Shown piece by piece: positions 36,013-43,943 of a stretch of 64,000 nucleotides of DNA. Location of the stretch: assembly GCF_051962475.1 (NCBI RefSeq), contig NZ_JBQCCF010000069.1, positions 248,001 to 312,000 on the forward strand, in the 5' to 3' direction. The notes beneath the pieces are model-generated. The model was not told the DNA's origin. It was given only the letters and a program-made list of their open reading frames with translations, and made no database searches. Every line of letters starts with the position of its first letter. The first letter of the stretch is position 1. This stretch comes from Dyella_A sp051962475. GTDB taxonomy: Bacteria > Pseudomonadota > Gammaproteobacteria > Xanthomonadales > Rhodanobacteraceae. The position numbers and the translations under genes were made by a program.

Positions 36013-36783
36013 TCAGTCGGCGACGTCAGCCACCAGGCGATCCAGCTCGGCCTTCAGCAGCGAGCCGTTCTGGCGCAGCCAGTCGCGCTGCTCGCGCCAG
36101 CTGGGGAACAGCGTTTCGACCTGGGCCCAGAAACGCGGCGAGTGATTGCGCACCTTGAGGTGGCACAGCTCGTGCGCGAGCACGTAGCGCAGTGCCGCCG
36201 GCGGGGCCAGCGCGAGGGCGAGATCGAGATTGATGCGGTCGCGGGTGTCCAGGCTGCCCCATAGGCTTTTCAGCGGGCGGATCTTCAGCGCCGTGGGCGC
36301 CAGGCCGAGCTGCGGCACGTAGCTGGCCAGCCAGCGCGACACGTCACGGCGGATCAGCGACTCGAAATGCGAGGCGAGCAGGCCGCGCGCCACCGGCAGC
36401 GCCCGCGTGTGCGGGCGCGGGATGATCAAGGTGATGCCGGCCTCGGCCGTCTCGATGCGCGGGTACGGGCCTTCGGCCCAGTCCAGCTGCACGCGTTCGC
36501 CACGCACCGGGATCTCGGTGGCGTAGCCCACGCGCAGCGGCGGCAGCGGCTTCACCAGCAGGTTGAGCTCGTCGAGCTTCTGCTCCAGCCAGTCCGCATG
36601 GCTGCGCAGGAAGGCGCTGACCTGGGCCGGATGGGTGCCGTGCGGATAGGTAACTCGCGCGCCCTTGGGCGTCACGGTGAGGCGCAGACGGCGGGCGCGC
36701 GGGTGCGCCGCCTTCAGCACGCGGATCGTGCTGCCGCCGGCGGTCGCCAGTTCCAGCCAGTCGCCTTCGAGTTGCTGCGCCAT
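36013..36783 (-). CDS. YgjP-like metal-dependent hydrolase (DUF45, M48-like)
   Basis: 256 residues. HELCH at 204-208 with the following HLKVRNHSPRFW and the preceding KSLWGSLDTRDRINLDLALALAP are diagnostic for the YgjP/SprT-like zinc-peptidase group; the third ligand is likely in NHSPRFW. N-terminal domain is a small beta-barrel with RRLRLTVTPKGARVTYP. Start at 36783 gives the usual length; upstream in-frame sequence runs through the gap and into rdgC. Physiological substrate unknown. Confidence 0.9.
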   Translation of the reverse strand: MAQQLEGDWLELATAGGSTIRVLKAAHPRARRLRLTVTPKGARVTYPHGTHPAQVSAFLRSHADWLEQKLDELNLLVKPLPPLRVGYATEIPVRGERVQLDWAEGPYPRIETAEAGITLIIPRPHTRALPVARGLLASHFESLIRRDVSRWLASYVPQLGLAPTALKIRPLKSLWGSLDTRDRINLDLALALAPPAALRYVLAHELCHLKVRNHSPRFWAQVETLFPSWREQRDWLRQNGSLLKAELDRLVADVAD

Positions 36784-36941
36784 GCTGCCGTCTGCCTGTG
36801 GGTCGAACCGGGACACGGGCGGCGGCACTGCGCGCCCGGGGGGTGTCGATCTGGATTCTGGCAGGGTTTGGCGACGCGCACGTGATGTTTCAACGGGGTG
36901 CGGCCACGGGTCTCGTGGCGCGCACCATGCGCCGGCGTATG

Positions 36942-37859
36942 TCAGGCGTCGGCCGGCCGCGGCAGGCCAAACCACTCCTCCAGCTTGGCCAGCAGGCGCT
37001 CCAGCTCCAGCGTGAGCAGGGCGAAGCTGGCATCGGCCTCGGCAGCGGCGTCCTGGTGGCTGTCGCCCATCTCGTCGAGCACCACGTCGAGGAACTTCAG
37101 CTTGCGCACGATCAGGTCTTCGCCCAGCACGAAACTCATGCGGTCGTCGAACACCAGGCCGAGCTGGAACACCTGCTTGCCGTTGCGCAGGTGCTCCTTG
37201 ATCTCCTCGCTGTCGAGGTCCTGCCGGCGGCACTTGGCGATGGCGCCGGTGGCGCTGGCCGGATCGCGCAGCTCCACCTCGTCGCCCAGCGCCAGGCCGG
37301 CGGGCAGCGTGCCGTTGGCGAGCCAGTCGGTCATCAGCACGCGCGGGCCCTCCTCCGGCGCCAGCGGCACGGCGGGGAAGCTGCCTAGCGCCTCGCGGAT
37401 CTGGGTGAGCGCGTTCTCGGCCGACTTGCGGCTGGAGGTATCGAGCACCAGCCAGCCGTGCTTCTTGTCGACGTAGGCGGACAGCCGCGAGGTGCGCACG
37501 AAGGCGCGCGGCAGCAGCTCGGTGAGCAGGTCTTCCTTGATCCGCTTGCGCTCGCGGCCGCCGACCTTGCGCCCCTCTTCCTCGGCGATCTTCTGCACCT
37601 TGCGCTGCAGCTCGTCGTTGATCACGGCGGCCGGCAGCAGCTTGTCCTCACCGCCCACGGTAACCATGGTGCAGGCGTTGACGACGTGGGTGAGCGCCGC
37701 CTCCTCGCCGCGACCCACCGGCGGCACGAAGCCCTTGGTGAACATTTCCATGGGGCCGCAGGGGCGCAGGCGGTGCTCGGCGAGGGCATCGTCGAGCCGG
37801 TCCAGGTCAGTAGCGACGGCAGGGGAAAAGCGGAACAGGGTGAGATTGCGAAAAAACAT
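36942..37859 (-). CDS. rdgC: Recombination-associated protein RdgC
   Basis: 305-residue ring-forming DNA-binding protein that modulates RecA activity and protects duplex DNA. The N-terminus MFFRNLTLFRF, the block VDKKHGWLVLDTSSRKSAENALTQIREALGSFP and LNGLTW-like TDWLANGTLPAGLALGDEVELRDP match RdgC of other gammaproteobacteria. Length is normal. 158 bases before the YgjP-like gene; both leftward. Upstream gap (37860-38070) holds nothing I can identify beyond a small hairpin. Confidence 0.95.
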   Translation of the reverse strand: MFFRNLTLFRFSPAVATDLDRLDDALAEHRLRPCGPMEMFTKGFVPPVGRGEEAALTHVVNACTMVTVGGEDKLLPAAVINDELQRKVQKIAEEEGRKVGGRERKRIKEDLLTELLPRAFVRTSRLSAYVDKKHGWLVLDTSSRKSAENALTQIREALGSFPAVPLAPEEGPRVLMTDWLANGTLPAGLALGDEVELRDPASATGAIAKCRRQDLDSEEIKEHLRNGKQVFQLGLVFDDRMSFVLGEDLIVRKLKFLDVVLDEMGDSHQDAAAEADASFALLTLELERLLAKLEEWFGLPRPADA

Positions 37860-38052
37860 GCGGTGTCCGGGTTGGGGCGCGGCAGGCCGCGTGAGCGGGC
37901 GGCTGCGCGGGATAACAGGGGCGAAGCGTGCAGGCCGGTGCTGTGGACACGCACGCCGTTCGCCCGGACCTCCTCACCGTCCTCCCGGCGAACCCCGCCG
38001 AAGGGACAGGTGCAGGGAGGATGACCGTGGAGGTTGATGCGTTTGTGGATCA

Positions 38053-38069
38053 GCGGCTGCGACAGCCGC
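38053..38069 (-). terminator. Short hairpin after the aminotransferase gene
   Basis: GCGGCTG-CGA-CAGCCGC forms a 7-bp stem directly after the stop codon of the leftward aminotransferase gene. There is no T run, so it may be a weak or rho-assisted terminator or an mRNA 3' stabiliser. Confidence 0.35.
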
Positions 38070-38070
38070 C

Positions 38071-39270
38071 TCAGCCCACCACCTTGGCGATGGCATCGGC
38101 AACGTAGCCGAGATTCTGGGTATTCAACGCCGCCACGCAGATGCGCCCGGTGCCGAGCGCGTAGATGGCGAACTCCTCGCGCAGCCGGTCGACCTGCGCC
38201 TTGCTCAAGCCGGAGTACGAGAACATGCCCGCCTGGCGCTGGATGAAGCCGAACTCGTGGCCATGCGCGGCCAGCTTCTGCACCAGCCCGGCGCGCATCG
38301 CGTGGATGCGCTCGCGCATCGCGCCCAGTTCACTCTCCCACAGCGCACGCAGCTCGGTGCTGGCCAGTACACCGGCGACCAGCTGGCCACCATGCGCCGC
38401 CGGGCTGGAATAGTTGGCGCGGATGGTCTGCTTGATCTTCGAGCGCAGGCGCGCCGCCTCGTCGCGGTCGGCGCCGATCATCGACAGCACGCCCACGCGC
38501 TCGCCGTACAGCGAGAACGATTTGGAATACGAGCTGGCCACCACGAACGCCTCGATGCCCGACTCGGCGAACATGCGCACCGCGGTGGCGTCGGCGTCGA
38601 TGCCCTGATCGAAACCCTGGTAGGCCATGTCGACGAAGGGCAGCAGGCCGCGCTCCTTCACCAGCTCCACCACTTGCGCCCACTGGTCGGGGTTGAGGTC
38701 CACGCCGGTGGGGTTGTGGCAGCACGCGTGCAGCAGCACCACGGTGCCGGGCTGAAGCTTGCCCAGATCCTCCAACATGCCGGCGAAGTCCAGACCGCGG
38801 GTGGCGTCGTCGTAGTAGCGGTAATCCTGCAGCTGGAAGCCGGCGGTGCGGAACACCACGTGATGGTTGCCCCAGCTCGGGTTGCTGATGGCGATGCGCG
38901 CCTGGTCGCCGGCCACCTGCTTGAGCAGGTCCGCCGCCACCCGCAGCGCGCCGCTGCCACCGATGGTCTGTGCGGTGGCCACGCGGCCGGCTTCGAGCAG
39001 CGGCGAGCCTTCGCCGAACAGCAGCTCCTGGCTGAGCTTGTTGTACGCCGGCAGGCCGTCGATCGGCAGGTAGCCGCGCGGCTGCGTGTCGCGCGCCAGC
39101 GCCTGTTCCACCTGCTGCACGGCCTTGAGAACCGGCACGCGGCCCTGTTCGTCGGTGTAGATGCCCACACCCAGGTTCACCTTGTTCGATCGCGGGTCGG
39201 CGACGAACGCCTCGGTGAGGCCGAGGATCGGATCGCCCGGGGCCATTTCAACGGATGCAAAGATGGACAT
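38071..39270 (-). CDS. tyrB: Aromatic-amino-acid/aspartate aminotransferase (class I, PLP)
   Basis: 399 residues, length and pattern of the AspC/TyrB family that interconverts aromatic amino acids or aspartate with their 2-oxo acids. The PLP Schiff-base lysine is Lys250 in ASSYSKSFSLYGERVG; HACCHNPTGVDL and the substrate arginine near the C-terminus are present, as is the N-terminal DPILGLTEAFVADPRSNKVNLGVG. Whether aspartate or tyrosine is preferred cannot be read off, so the symbol is a best guess. It lies 38 bases downstream of ttcA in the same direction. Confidence 0.9.
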   Translation of the reverse strand: MSIFASVEMAPGDPILGLTEAFVADPRSNKVNLGVGIYTDEQGRVPVLKAVQQVEQALARDTQPRGYLPIDGLPAYNKLSQELLFGEGSPLLEAGRVATAQTIGGSGALRVAADLLKQVAGDQARIAISNPSWGNHHVVFRTAGFQLQDYRYYDDATRGLDFAGMLEDLGKLQPGTVVLLHACCHNPTGVDLNPDQWAQVVELVKERGLLPFVDMAYQGFDQGIDADATAVRMFAESGIEAFVVASSYSKSFSLYGERVGVLSMIGADRDEAARLRSKIKQTIRANYSSPAAHGGQLVAGVLASTELRALWESELGAMRERIHAMRAGLVQKLAAHGHEFGFIQRQAGMFSYSGLSKAQVDRLREEFAIYALGTGRICVAALNTQNLGYVADAIAKVVG

Positions 39271-39308
39271 GACGGTACTCGAAAGAAAGTAATTGGAAGT
39301 ATGGACGG

Positions 39309-40190
39309 CTAAACGATTTCATCGGCGGCCGGCTCGCCAGCATAATCGGCCAGCCACGCATGCGCATCGGCGCGCGCCACGCCCTCGGCCGCTCCCAGCG
39401 AGGCGAAATCGAACAGCTTGCGGTCGGCCAGCTGCGAGGGCGACACGCTACCCAGCGCGCGGAAGATGTTTTCGCTGCGTCCGGGCTGGAGCCTCTCCCA
39501 CTCGGCCAGCATCTGGCCCACGGCCTTGCGCTGCAGGTTCTCCTGCGAGCCGCACAGATTGCACGGGATGATCGGAAAGGCGCGCTCGGCGGCGTACGCG
39601 GCGATGTCGCTTTCCTTGCAATAGGCCAGCGGACGGATCACCACGTGGCGGCCATCGTCCGAGCGCAGCTTCGGTGGCATCGCCTTGAGCTGGGCCTGGT
39701 AGAACAGGTTGAGGAAGAACGTGCCGAGGATGTCGTCGCGATGGTGGCCCAGCGCGATCTTGCTGATGCCGTTTTCGGCCGCCCACTGGTACAGCGCGCC
39801 GCGGCGCAGGCGCGAGCACAGGCTGCACATGGTCTTGCCGGCAGGGATCACCCGGGTCACCGTGCTGTAGGTGTCCTGCTCGATGATGTGGAACGGCACG
39901 CCACGCGCGGTGAGGTAGTCCGGCAGCACGTGGGCGGGAAAGCCCGGCTGCTTCTGGTCGAGGTTCACCGCCACCAGCTCGAAGCGCACCGGCGCCTTGG
40001 CCTGCAGCGACAGCAGCATGTCCAGCAGGGTGTAGGAATCCTTGCCGCCGGACAGGCAGACCATCACCTTGTCGCCGTCCTCGATCATGTTGAAGTCGGC
40101 GATCGCCTGGCCCACCTGGTGGCGCAGGCGCTTGGCCAGCTTGCCGGCTTCGTAGCTGTGCTTGCGGGAGGGGTTGGGCGAGGCGGACAT
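39309..40190 (-). CDS. ttcA: tRNA 2-thiocytidine(32) synthetase TtcA
   Basis: PP-loop ATPase that thiolates cytidine 32 of certain tRNAs using an iron-sulfur cluster. SGGKDS at 47-52 is the PP-loop; the cluster cysteines are in CSLC and CNLC; HHRDDILGTFFLNLFYQ is a family block. 293 residues. Two starts are possible: ATG 40220 overlaps the TACAAT -10 box (40219-40224, minus strand) and could not be on the transcript, so ATG 40190 is preferred. Upstream neighbour on the other strand is the DUF465 gene. Confidence 0.95.
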   Translation of the reverse strand: MSASPNPSRKHSYEAGKLAKRLRHQVGQAIADFNMIEDGDKVMVCLSGGKDSYTLLDMLLSLQAKAPVRFELVAVNLDQKQPGFPAHVLPDYLTARGVPFHIIEQDTYSTVTRVIPAGKTMCSLCSRLRRGALYQWAAENGISKIALGHHRDDILGTFFLNLFYQAQLKAMPPKLRSDDGRHVVIRPLAYCKESDIAAYAAERAFPIIPCNLCGSQENLQRKAVGQMLAEWERLQPGRSENIFRALGSVSPSQLADRKLFDFASLGAAEGVARADAHAWLADYAGEPAADEIV

Positions 40191-40218
40191 GGGCGGCGGT
40201 AGCGAGCGGGAGACCGCC

Positions 40219-40224
40219 ATTGTA
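40219..40224 (-). promoter_or_regulatory. -10 box of ttcA
   Basis: TACAAT on the minus strand; predicted start near 40212 gives a leader of about 22 bases to ATG 40190. It excludes the in-frame ATG at 40220, which lies inside the box. Confidence 0.5.
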
Positions 40225-40252
40225 GCGGGCTGACCCGGGCCGGTCCGGGAGC

Positions 40253-40258
40253 GTACAC
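40253..40258 (+). promoter_or_regulatory. -10 box of the DUF465 gene
   Basis: TACACT precedes ATG 40287 by 28 bases; it is back to back with the ttcA -10 box, so the 96-base gap holds two divergent promoters. Confidence 0.4.
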
Positions 40259-40286
40259 TGCGGCCTTTCTTCCACACGCGCCCGCC

Positions 40287-40493
40287 ATGACGGCCCCGGA
40301 CCTGCCCTCGATCGCCCAGACGCTGGCCGAATTGCGGCGCGAACACCGCGCGCTGGACACGCAGGTGGCCGAGATGATCGCCGCCGGCTCACGCGACGAG
40401 CTGCAGATCACCCGCATGAAGAAGCGCAAGCTGCTGCTGAAGGACGCGATCGCGCGGCTGGAAAGCAAGCAGATTCCCGATCTCGATGCCTGA
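40287..40493 (+). CDS. YdcH-like DUF465 small protein
   Basis: 68 residues, helical and charged, with the family pattern LAELRREHRALDTQVAEM followed by ITRMKKRKLLLKDAIARLES. Such proteins are short two-helix coiled coils of unknown role found throughout proteobacteria. The GNAT gene follows 9 bases later and is probably on the same transcript. Confidence 0.9.
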   Translation: MTAPDLPSIAQTLAELRREHRALDTQVAEMIAAGSRDELQITRMKKRKLLLKDAIARLESKQIPDLDA

Positions 40494-40502
40494 GGGCTCC
40501 GC

Positions 40503-41099
40503 ATGACGCTCGCCCCGGTGCACCTGGAAGACGACCACGTGCTGCTCGAACCGCTGCACGCCGATCACGCGCCGGCACTGGAAGCGGCCGCCGCCGATGG
40601 CGAGCTGTGGAAGCTGTGGTTCACCAGCGCGCCGCCGCCGGGCACCGCGGTCGACTACGTCGCCGCCGCTCTCGCCGGCCAGGCGACCGGGCGCATGCTG
40701 GCCTTCGCGGTGCGCGAGAAACGCTACGGCGAGATCGTCGGCACCACCCGCTACTACGATTTCGACCCGGCGCTGCCGCGCATCGCCATCGGCTACACCT
40801 GGTACGCCAAGCGCTGGCAGAAGAGCCACCTCAACACCGCCTGCAAGCGCCTGCTGCTCGGGCACGCCTTCACCGCACTGGACTGCGTGGCGGTGGAATT
40901 CCACACCGACCACCGCAACCTCGACTCGCAGCGCGCGATCGAACGCCTGGGCGCACACCGCGACGGCGTGCTGCGCGCCCACAAGCGCCGCCCGGACGGC
41001 ACGCTGCGCGATACCGTGTGCTACTCGATCCTCACCGGCGAATGGCCGGACGTGCAGCGCTGGCTCTCGATGCGCCTGCAACGCCTCAGCGCCGTCTGA
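40503..41099 (+). CDS. GNAT family N-acetyltransferase (RimJ/RimL type)
   Basis: 198 residues. The GNAT fold of the RimJ/RimL branch is indicated by VHLEDDHVLLEPLHADHAPAL at the N-terminus, GTTRYYDFDPALPRIAIGYTWYAKRWQKSHLNTACKRLLLGHAF as the acetyl-CoA region and NLDSQRAIERLGAHRDGVLRAHKRRPDGTLRDTVCYSI at the C-terminus. Acceptor unknown. Directly after the DUF465 gene. Confidence 0.88.
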   Translation: MTLAPVHLEDDHVLLEPLHADHAPALEAAAADGELWKLWFTSAPPPGTAVDYVAAALAGQATGRMLAFAVREKRYGEIVGTTRYYDFDPALPRIAIGYTWYAKRWQKSHLNTACKRLLLGHAFTALDCVAVEFHTDHRNLDSQRAIERLGAHRDGVLRAHKRRPDGTLRDTVCYSILTGEWPDVQRWLSMRLQRLSAV

Positions 41100-41115
41100 A
41101 CCCGCTTCCGCTGTC

Positions 41116-41140
41116 GTAGGAGCCCGCTCGCGGGCGATGC
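41116..41140. repeat. Solitary REP arm
   Basis: One GTAGGAGCCCGCTCGCGGGC arm with GATGC, identical to those at 2155, 16296 and 53638, but the partner arm is missing; only TTTGATG remains of the usual spacer before sequence diverges. Sits between the convergent GNAT and pssA genes. Confidence 0.8.
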
Positions 41141-41191
41141 CTTTCCGCTTTGATGCCGCATCAGCGCCAGGAGCAGCACCTGGCCAATCGC

Positions 41192-42592
41192 CTACAGCAG
41201 GCGGTTGGCCAGGCGGTCGAGGCGGACGCCCTTGAGACGGCGCAGCAGCTTGCGCACGGGCGCGGGGTAGTCGCGCACGGTGTCCAGTGCGTGGTGATCG
41301 CGCAGGCGCTTGGCGTGGCGCTTGAGCGCCGCCCACTCGGCGGCGTGCTGGGCGCGCAGGTGGCCGTGCGGATCACGCAGCACCAGGGCGTTTTCCAGAT
41401 CCAGCGCCCAGGCGCGTGGGTTGAGATTGTTGCCAGTGAGCACGGCCACGTCGTGGTCGATGAACAGCCCCTTGAGGTGGTAGCTGTTGTCGGCGTGCTT
41501 CCACAGGTGCAGCGCCAGCTGGCCGCTCGCCAGATGCTTGCGATGCACGCGCGCGAAGCGGCGCAGGTTGCTCTCGTAGAGATAGGGCAGCACGCCGATG
41601 GTGCGGAACGGCTGGCCCGGCGGGATGTAGAAGTCGTTGGCGACCTTGTCGCCGACCATGATCTCCACCGTGCAGCCGCGCCGCAGCAGCTGGCCGATGG
41701 CGGCGCGCACCGGCCGCGGCAGGTTGAAGTACGGCGTGAGCAGCACCACCCGCTCGCACGCGCTGGCGAGCAGCGCCAGCAATGTCTCGTTGAGGGCGTT
41801 GCCGGTGCGGCCGAAACCGGCCAGCGGCGTCACCGCCACGGTGTCTTCGCCGGGCGGCTCCGGCGTCACCTCGTAGCGCGCCTCGGCCAGTTGCTGGCGT
41901 AGCGCGCGGATCGCCGGCAGCAGGCTGGCGGTGGTCGGCACCTCGGGTACGTTCAGGCGTGGCACCGCCGGTTGATCCATGAGATGGCGCTGCACGAAGC
42001 CGGCCATCGCATCGGCCAGCGGGGCGTGGCGCAGCAGGTGATAGCGGTCCAGCCGGTAGCGCCCGTGGCGGGCCAGGTAGACGTCGTTGAGGCTGGCGCC
42101 GGAATAGAGCACGGTGTCGTCGATCACCATGCCCTTGAGGTGCAGCACGCCGAACAATTCGCGGTTCTGTACCGGCACGCCGTAGATCGCCACGCCGTCG
42201 CCGCGCTCGCGCGCCCAGGCGCGGTACATGCCGGCGTTGCCCTCGCTGCGTGCCTTGCCGATCAGGCCGCGCTGGGCGCGGTGCCAGTCCACGAACACGG
42301 CAATCTCCAGCGCCGGCCGGCGCGCCTTGGCCGCGTACAGCGCGTCGAGCACCTCGCGGCCGCCGTCGTCGTCTTCCAGGTACAGCGCCACGATCACGAT
42401 GCGCCGCTCGGCGGCGGCGATCGCTGCCAGCAAACGCTCGCGATAGGCCGCCGGGTCCGGCAGCGTCTCGATCGTGGACGCGGGCACGGCGAAGGCCGGC
42501 AGCGCATCGAGCTGCGGCTGTCGCCGTGCGGCGCGGCGGAACGGCAGCAGTCGGCTAGCCACGCGGGCGGGAAGGCGGGTCAGTCGTTTCAT
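41192..42592 (-). CDS. pssA: Phosphatidylserine synthase, PLD type
   Basis: Makes phosphatidylserine from CDP-diacylglycerol and serine, the route to phosphatidylethanolamine. 466 residues with two HKD motifs: HLKGMVIDD (His151, Lys153, Asp158) and, in the second half, SYHLKGLFIDHD. The E. coli enzyme is similar in length (451) and has the same two-motif plan. The start at 42592 (MKRLTRLPARV) gives a basic N-terminus suited to peripheral membrane binding; longer starts cross the gap. It follows the efflux operon by 109 bases in the same direction. Confidence 0.92.
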   Translation of the reverse strand: MKRLTRLPARVASRLLPFRRAARRQPQLDALPAFAVPASTIETLPDPAAYRERLLAAIAAAERRIVIVALYLEDDDGGREVLDALYAAKARRPALEIAVFVDWHRAQRGLIGKARSEGNAGMYRAWARERGDGVAIYGVPVQNRELFGVLHLKGMVIDDTVLYSGASLNDVYLARHGRYRLDRYHLLRHAPLADAMAGFVQRHLMDQPAVPRLNVPEVPTTASLLPAIRALRQQLAEARYEVTPEPPGEDTVAVTPLAGFGRTGNALNETLLALLASACERVVLLTPYFNLPRPVRAAIGQLLRRGCTVEIMVGDKVANDFYIPPGQPFRTIGVLPYLYESNLRRFARVHRKHLASGQLALHLWKHADNSYHLKGLFIDHDVAVLTGNNLNPRAWALDLENALVLRDPHGHLRAQHAAEWAALKRHAKRLRDHHALDTVRDYPAPVRKLLRRLKGVRLDRLANRLL

Positions 42593-42701
42593 GTCGGGCA
42601 AGGGTGCCGCCGCAGACGTCGTCACAAAGTGTCGAGCATGCCCGGCGCGACCGATCGGGGGAAGATGCCGCATCCGCACGGGCGACCTCGCGCCCGAGCG
42701 G

Positions 42702-43736
42702 TCAACGCCCCGCGGCGGCCACGGCCGCACCGGCCACGGCAGGGGCCGGGCGGACCACCAGCGTGGCAGTCATGCCGGCGGCGAGCACGGTGCCGGCGGG
42801 CAGGTGATCGGCGTCGATCGCCACGCGCACCGGCACGCGCTGGGCCAGCCGCACCCAGTTGAAGGTGGGGTTGACGTTGGCCAGCAGGTCGCTGCCGGTG
42901 GGGTTGTCGGCATCGGTGATGCCGTGGGCGATGCTCTGCACGGTGCCGTGCAGCTCGGCACCGCCACTCATCAGGCGGATCTCCACCGGATCGCCCACGT
43001 GCACGCGCGGCAACTTGGTTTCCTCGAAGTAGCCGTTGATCCAGTACGAGTGGCGATCGATCACCGCCAGCCGCGCCGCGCCGGCGCTGGCGTAGTCGCC
43101 GGCGCGCACGTCGAGGTTGGTGACGTAGCCGTCCACCGGCGCGCGCACTTCGGTGCGAACGAGATTGAGCTGCGCCTGATCCAGTGCCACCTGCGCCTCG
43201 GCCACCGCGGCCAGCGCCTGCTGCGCCGCGGCGCTGGCCTGCTGACGTCCAGCCTGGGCGCGCTGCCAGCCGGCGCGGGCGACCTCGGCGGAGGCGCGCA
43301 CGTTGGCCAGGTCTTCGGCGGAAATGATGTTGCCCGCCAGCTTCTCGCGACGCTCCGACTGCGCGGCGTACATCGCGTAGCTGGACCGGCTCTGCGCCGC
43401 CGCGGCATCGGCCGCGCCGACGCTGGCGCCGGCGGCGTGGGCAGCGGCCTTGGCGGCGTCCAGGTTGGCCTGCGCCTGCGCCAGCGCGTTGCGGTAGCGG
43501 GCCTGGTCGAGCACGAACAGCAGGTCGCCGCGGCGCACCGCCTGGTTGTCGACCACGGCCACGCGGGTGACCAGGCCGGCCACGTCGGGCGCCACGCGCA
43601 CTACGTCGGCGCGCACGCGGCCATCGCGGGTCCACGGGGCGTCCATGTAGTGCAGCCACAGCGCGTGGGCGGCCAGCGCGGCGACGAGCACGACGATGGC
43701 GGTGATGGCAAAACGGACAAGGGCTTGGATTTTCAT
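42702..43736 (-). CDS. aaeA: HlyD-family membrane-fusion protein, AaeA-like
   Basis: 344-residue periplasmic adaptor. One N-terminal membrane helix (FAITAIVVLVAALAAHALW), then the MFP pattern PWTRDGRVRADVVRVAPDVAGLVTRVAVVDNQAVRRGDLLFVLDQARY, a long coiled coil (AQAQANLDAAKAA..) and the closing VNPTFNWVRLAQRVPVRVAID, all as in E. coli AaeA, the aromatic-acid efflux adaptor. ATG 43736 is preferred to a GTG three codons upstream by comparison with AaeA. Completes the tripartite set with the FUSC and DUF1656 proteins. Confidence 0.9.
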   Translation of the reverse strand: MKIQALVRFAITAIVVLVAALAAHALWLHYMDAPWTRDGRVRADVVRVAPDVAGLVTRVAVVDNQAVRRGDLLFVLDQARYRNALAQAQANLDAAKAAAHAAGASVGAADAAAAQSRSSYAMYAAQSERREKLAGNIISAEDLANVRASAEVARAGWQRAQAGRQQASAAAQQALAAVAEAQVALDQAQLNLVRTEVRAPVDGYVTNLDVRAGDYASAGAARLAVIDRHSYWINGYFEETKLPRVHVGDPVEIRLMSGGAELHGTVQSIAHGITDADNPTGSDLLANVNPTFNWVRLAQRVPVRVAIDADHLPAGTVLAAGMTATLVVRPAPAVAGAAVAAAGR

Positions 43737-43745
43737 GGCGATCAC

Positions 43746-43943
43746 TCAGAACAGGAGCAGCGCGCAGGCGCCGAATACGCAGACAAACGCGGCCAGCCGG
43801 AACAGCGGCGGATGCCACACGAAGCGGTACAGGCCGTAGCGGCCGGCCAGCCAGTCGAGCAGCCACAGCAGGCCCAGCGCGGCGAGGAACAGCAGCAGCA
43901 CGCCGGGTACCAGCGCGTCGCCGAGGGCGATTTCACGAGGCAT
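43746..43943 (-). CDS. DUF1656 small membrane protein, AaeX-like
   Basis: 65 residues with two hydrophobic helices (LVPGVLLLFLAALGLLWLLDWLAG and LAAFVCVFGACALLLF) and the family N-terminus PREIALGDALVP. E. coli AaeX, of the same size and position, precedes aaeA. Role in the pump is not established. Its start overlaps the FUSC stop by 11 bases and it ends directly before the adaptor gene, so the three are translated as a unit. Confidence 0.9.
   Translation of the reverse strand: MPREIALGDALVPGVLLLFLAALGLLWLLDWLAGRYGLYRFVWHPPLFRLAAFVCVFGACALLLF

Noticed and set aside
40219..40346. Longer ttcA starts at 40220 and beyond
   Set aside because: ATG 40220 lies within the TACAAT -10 box and upstream frame crosses the divergent promoter.
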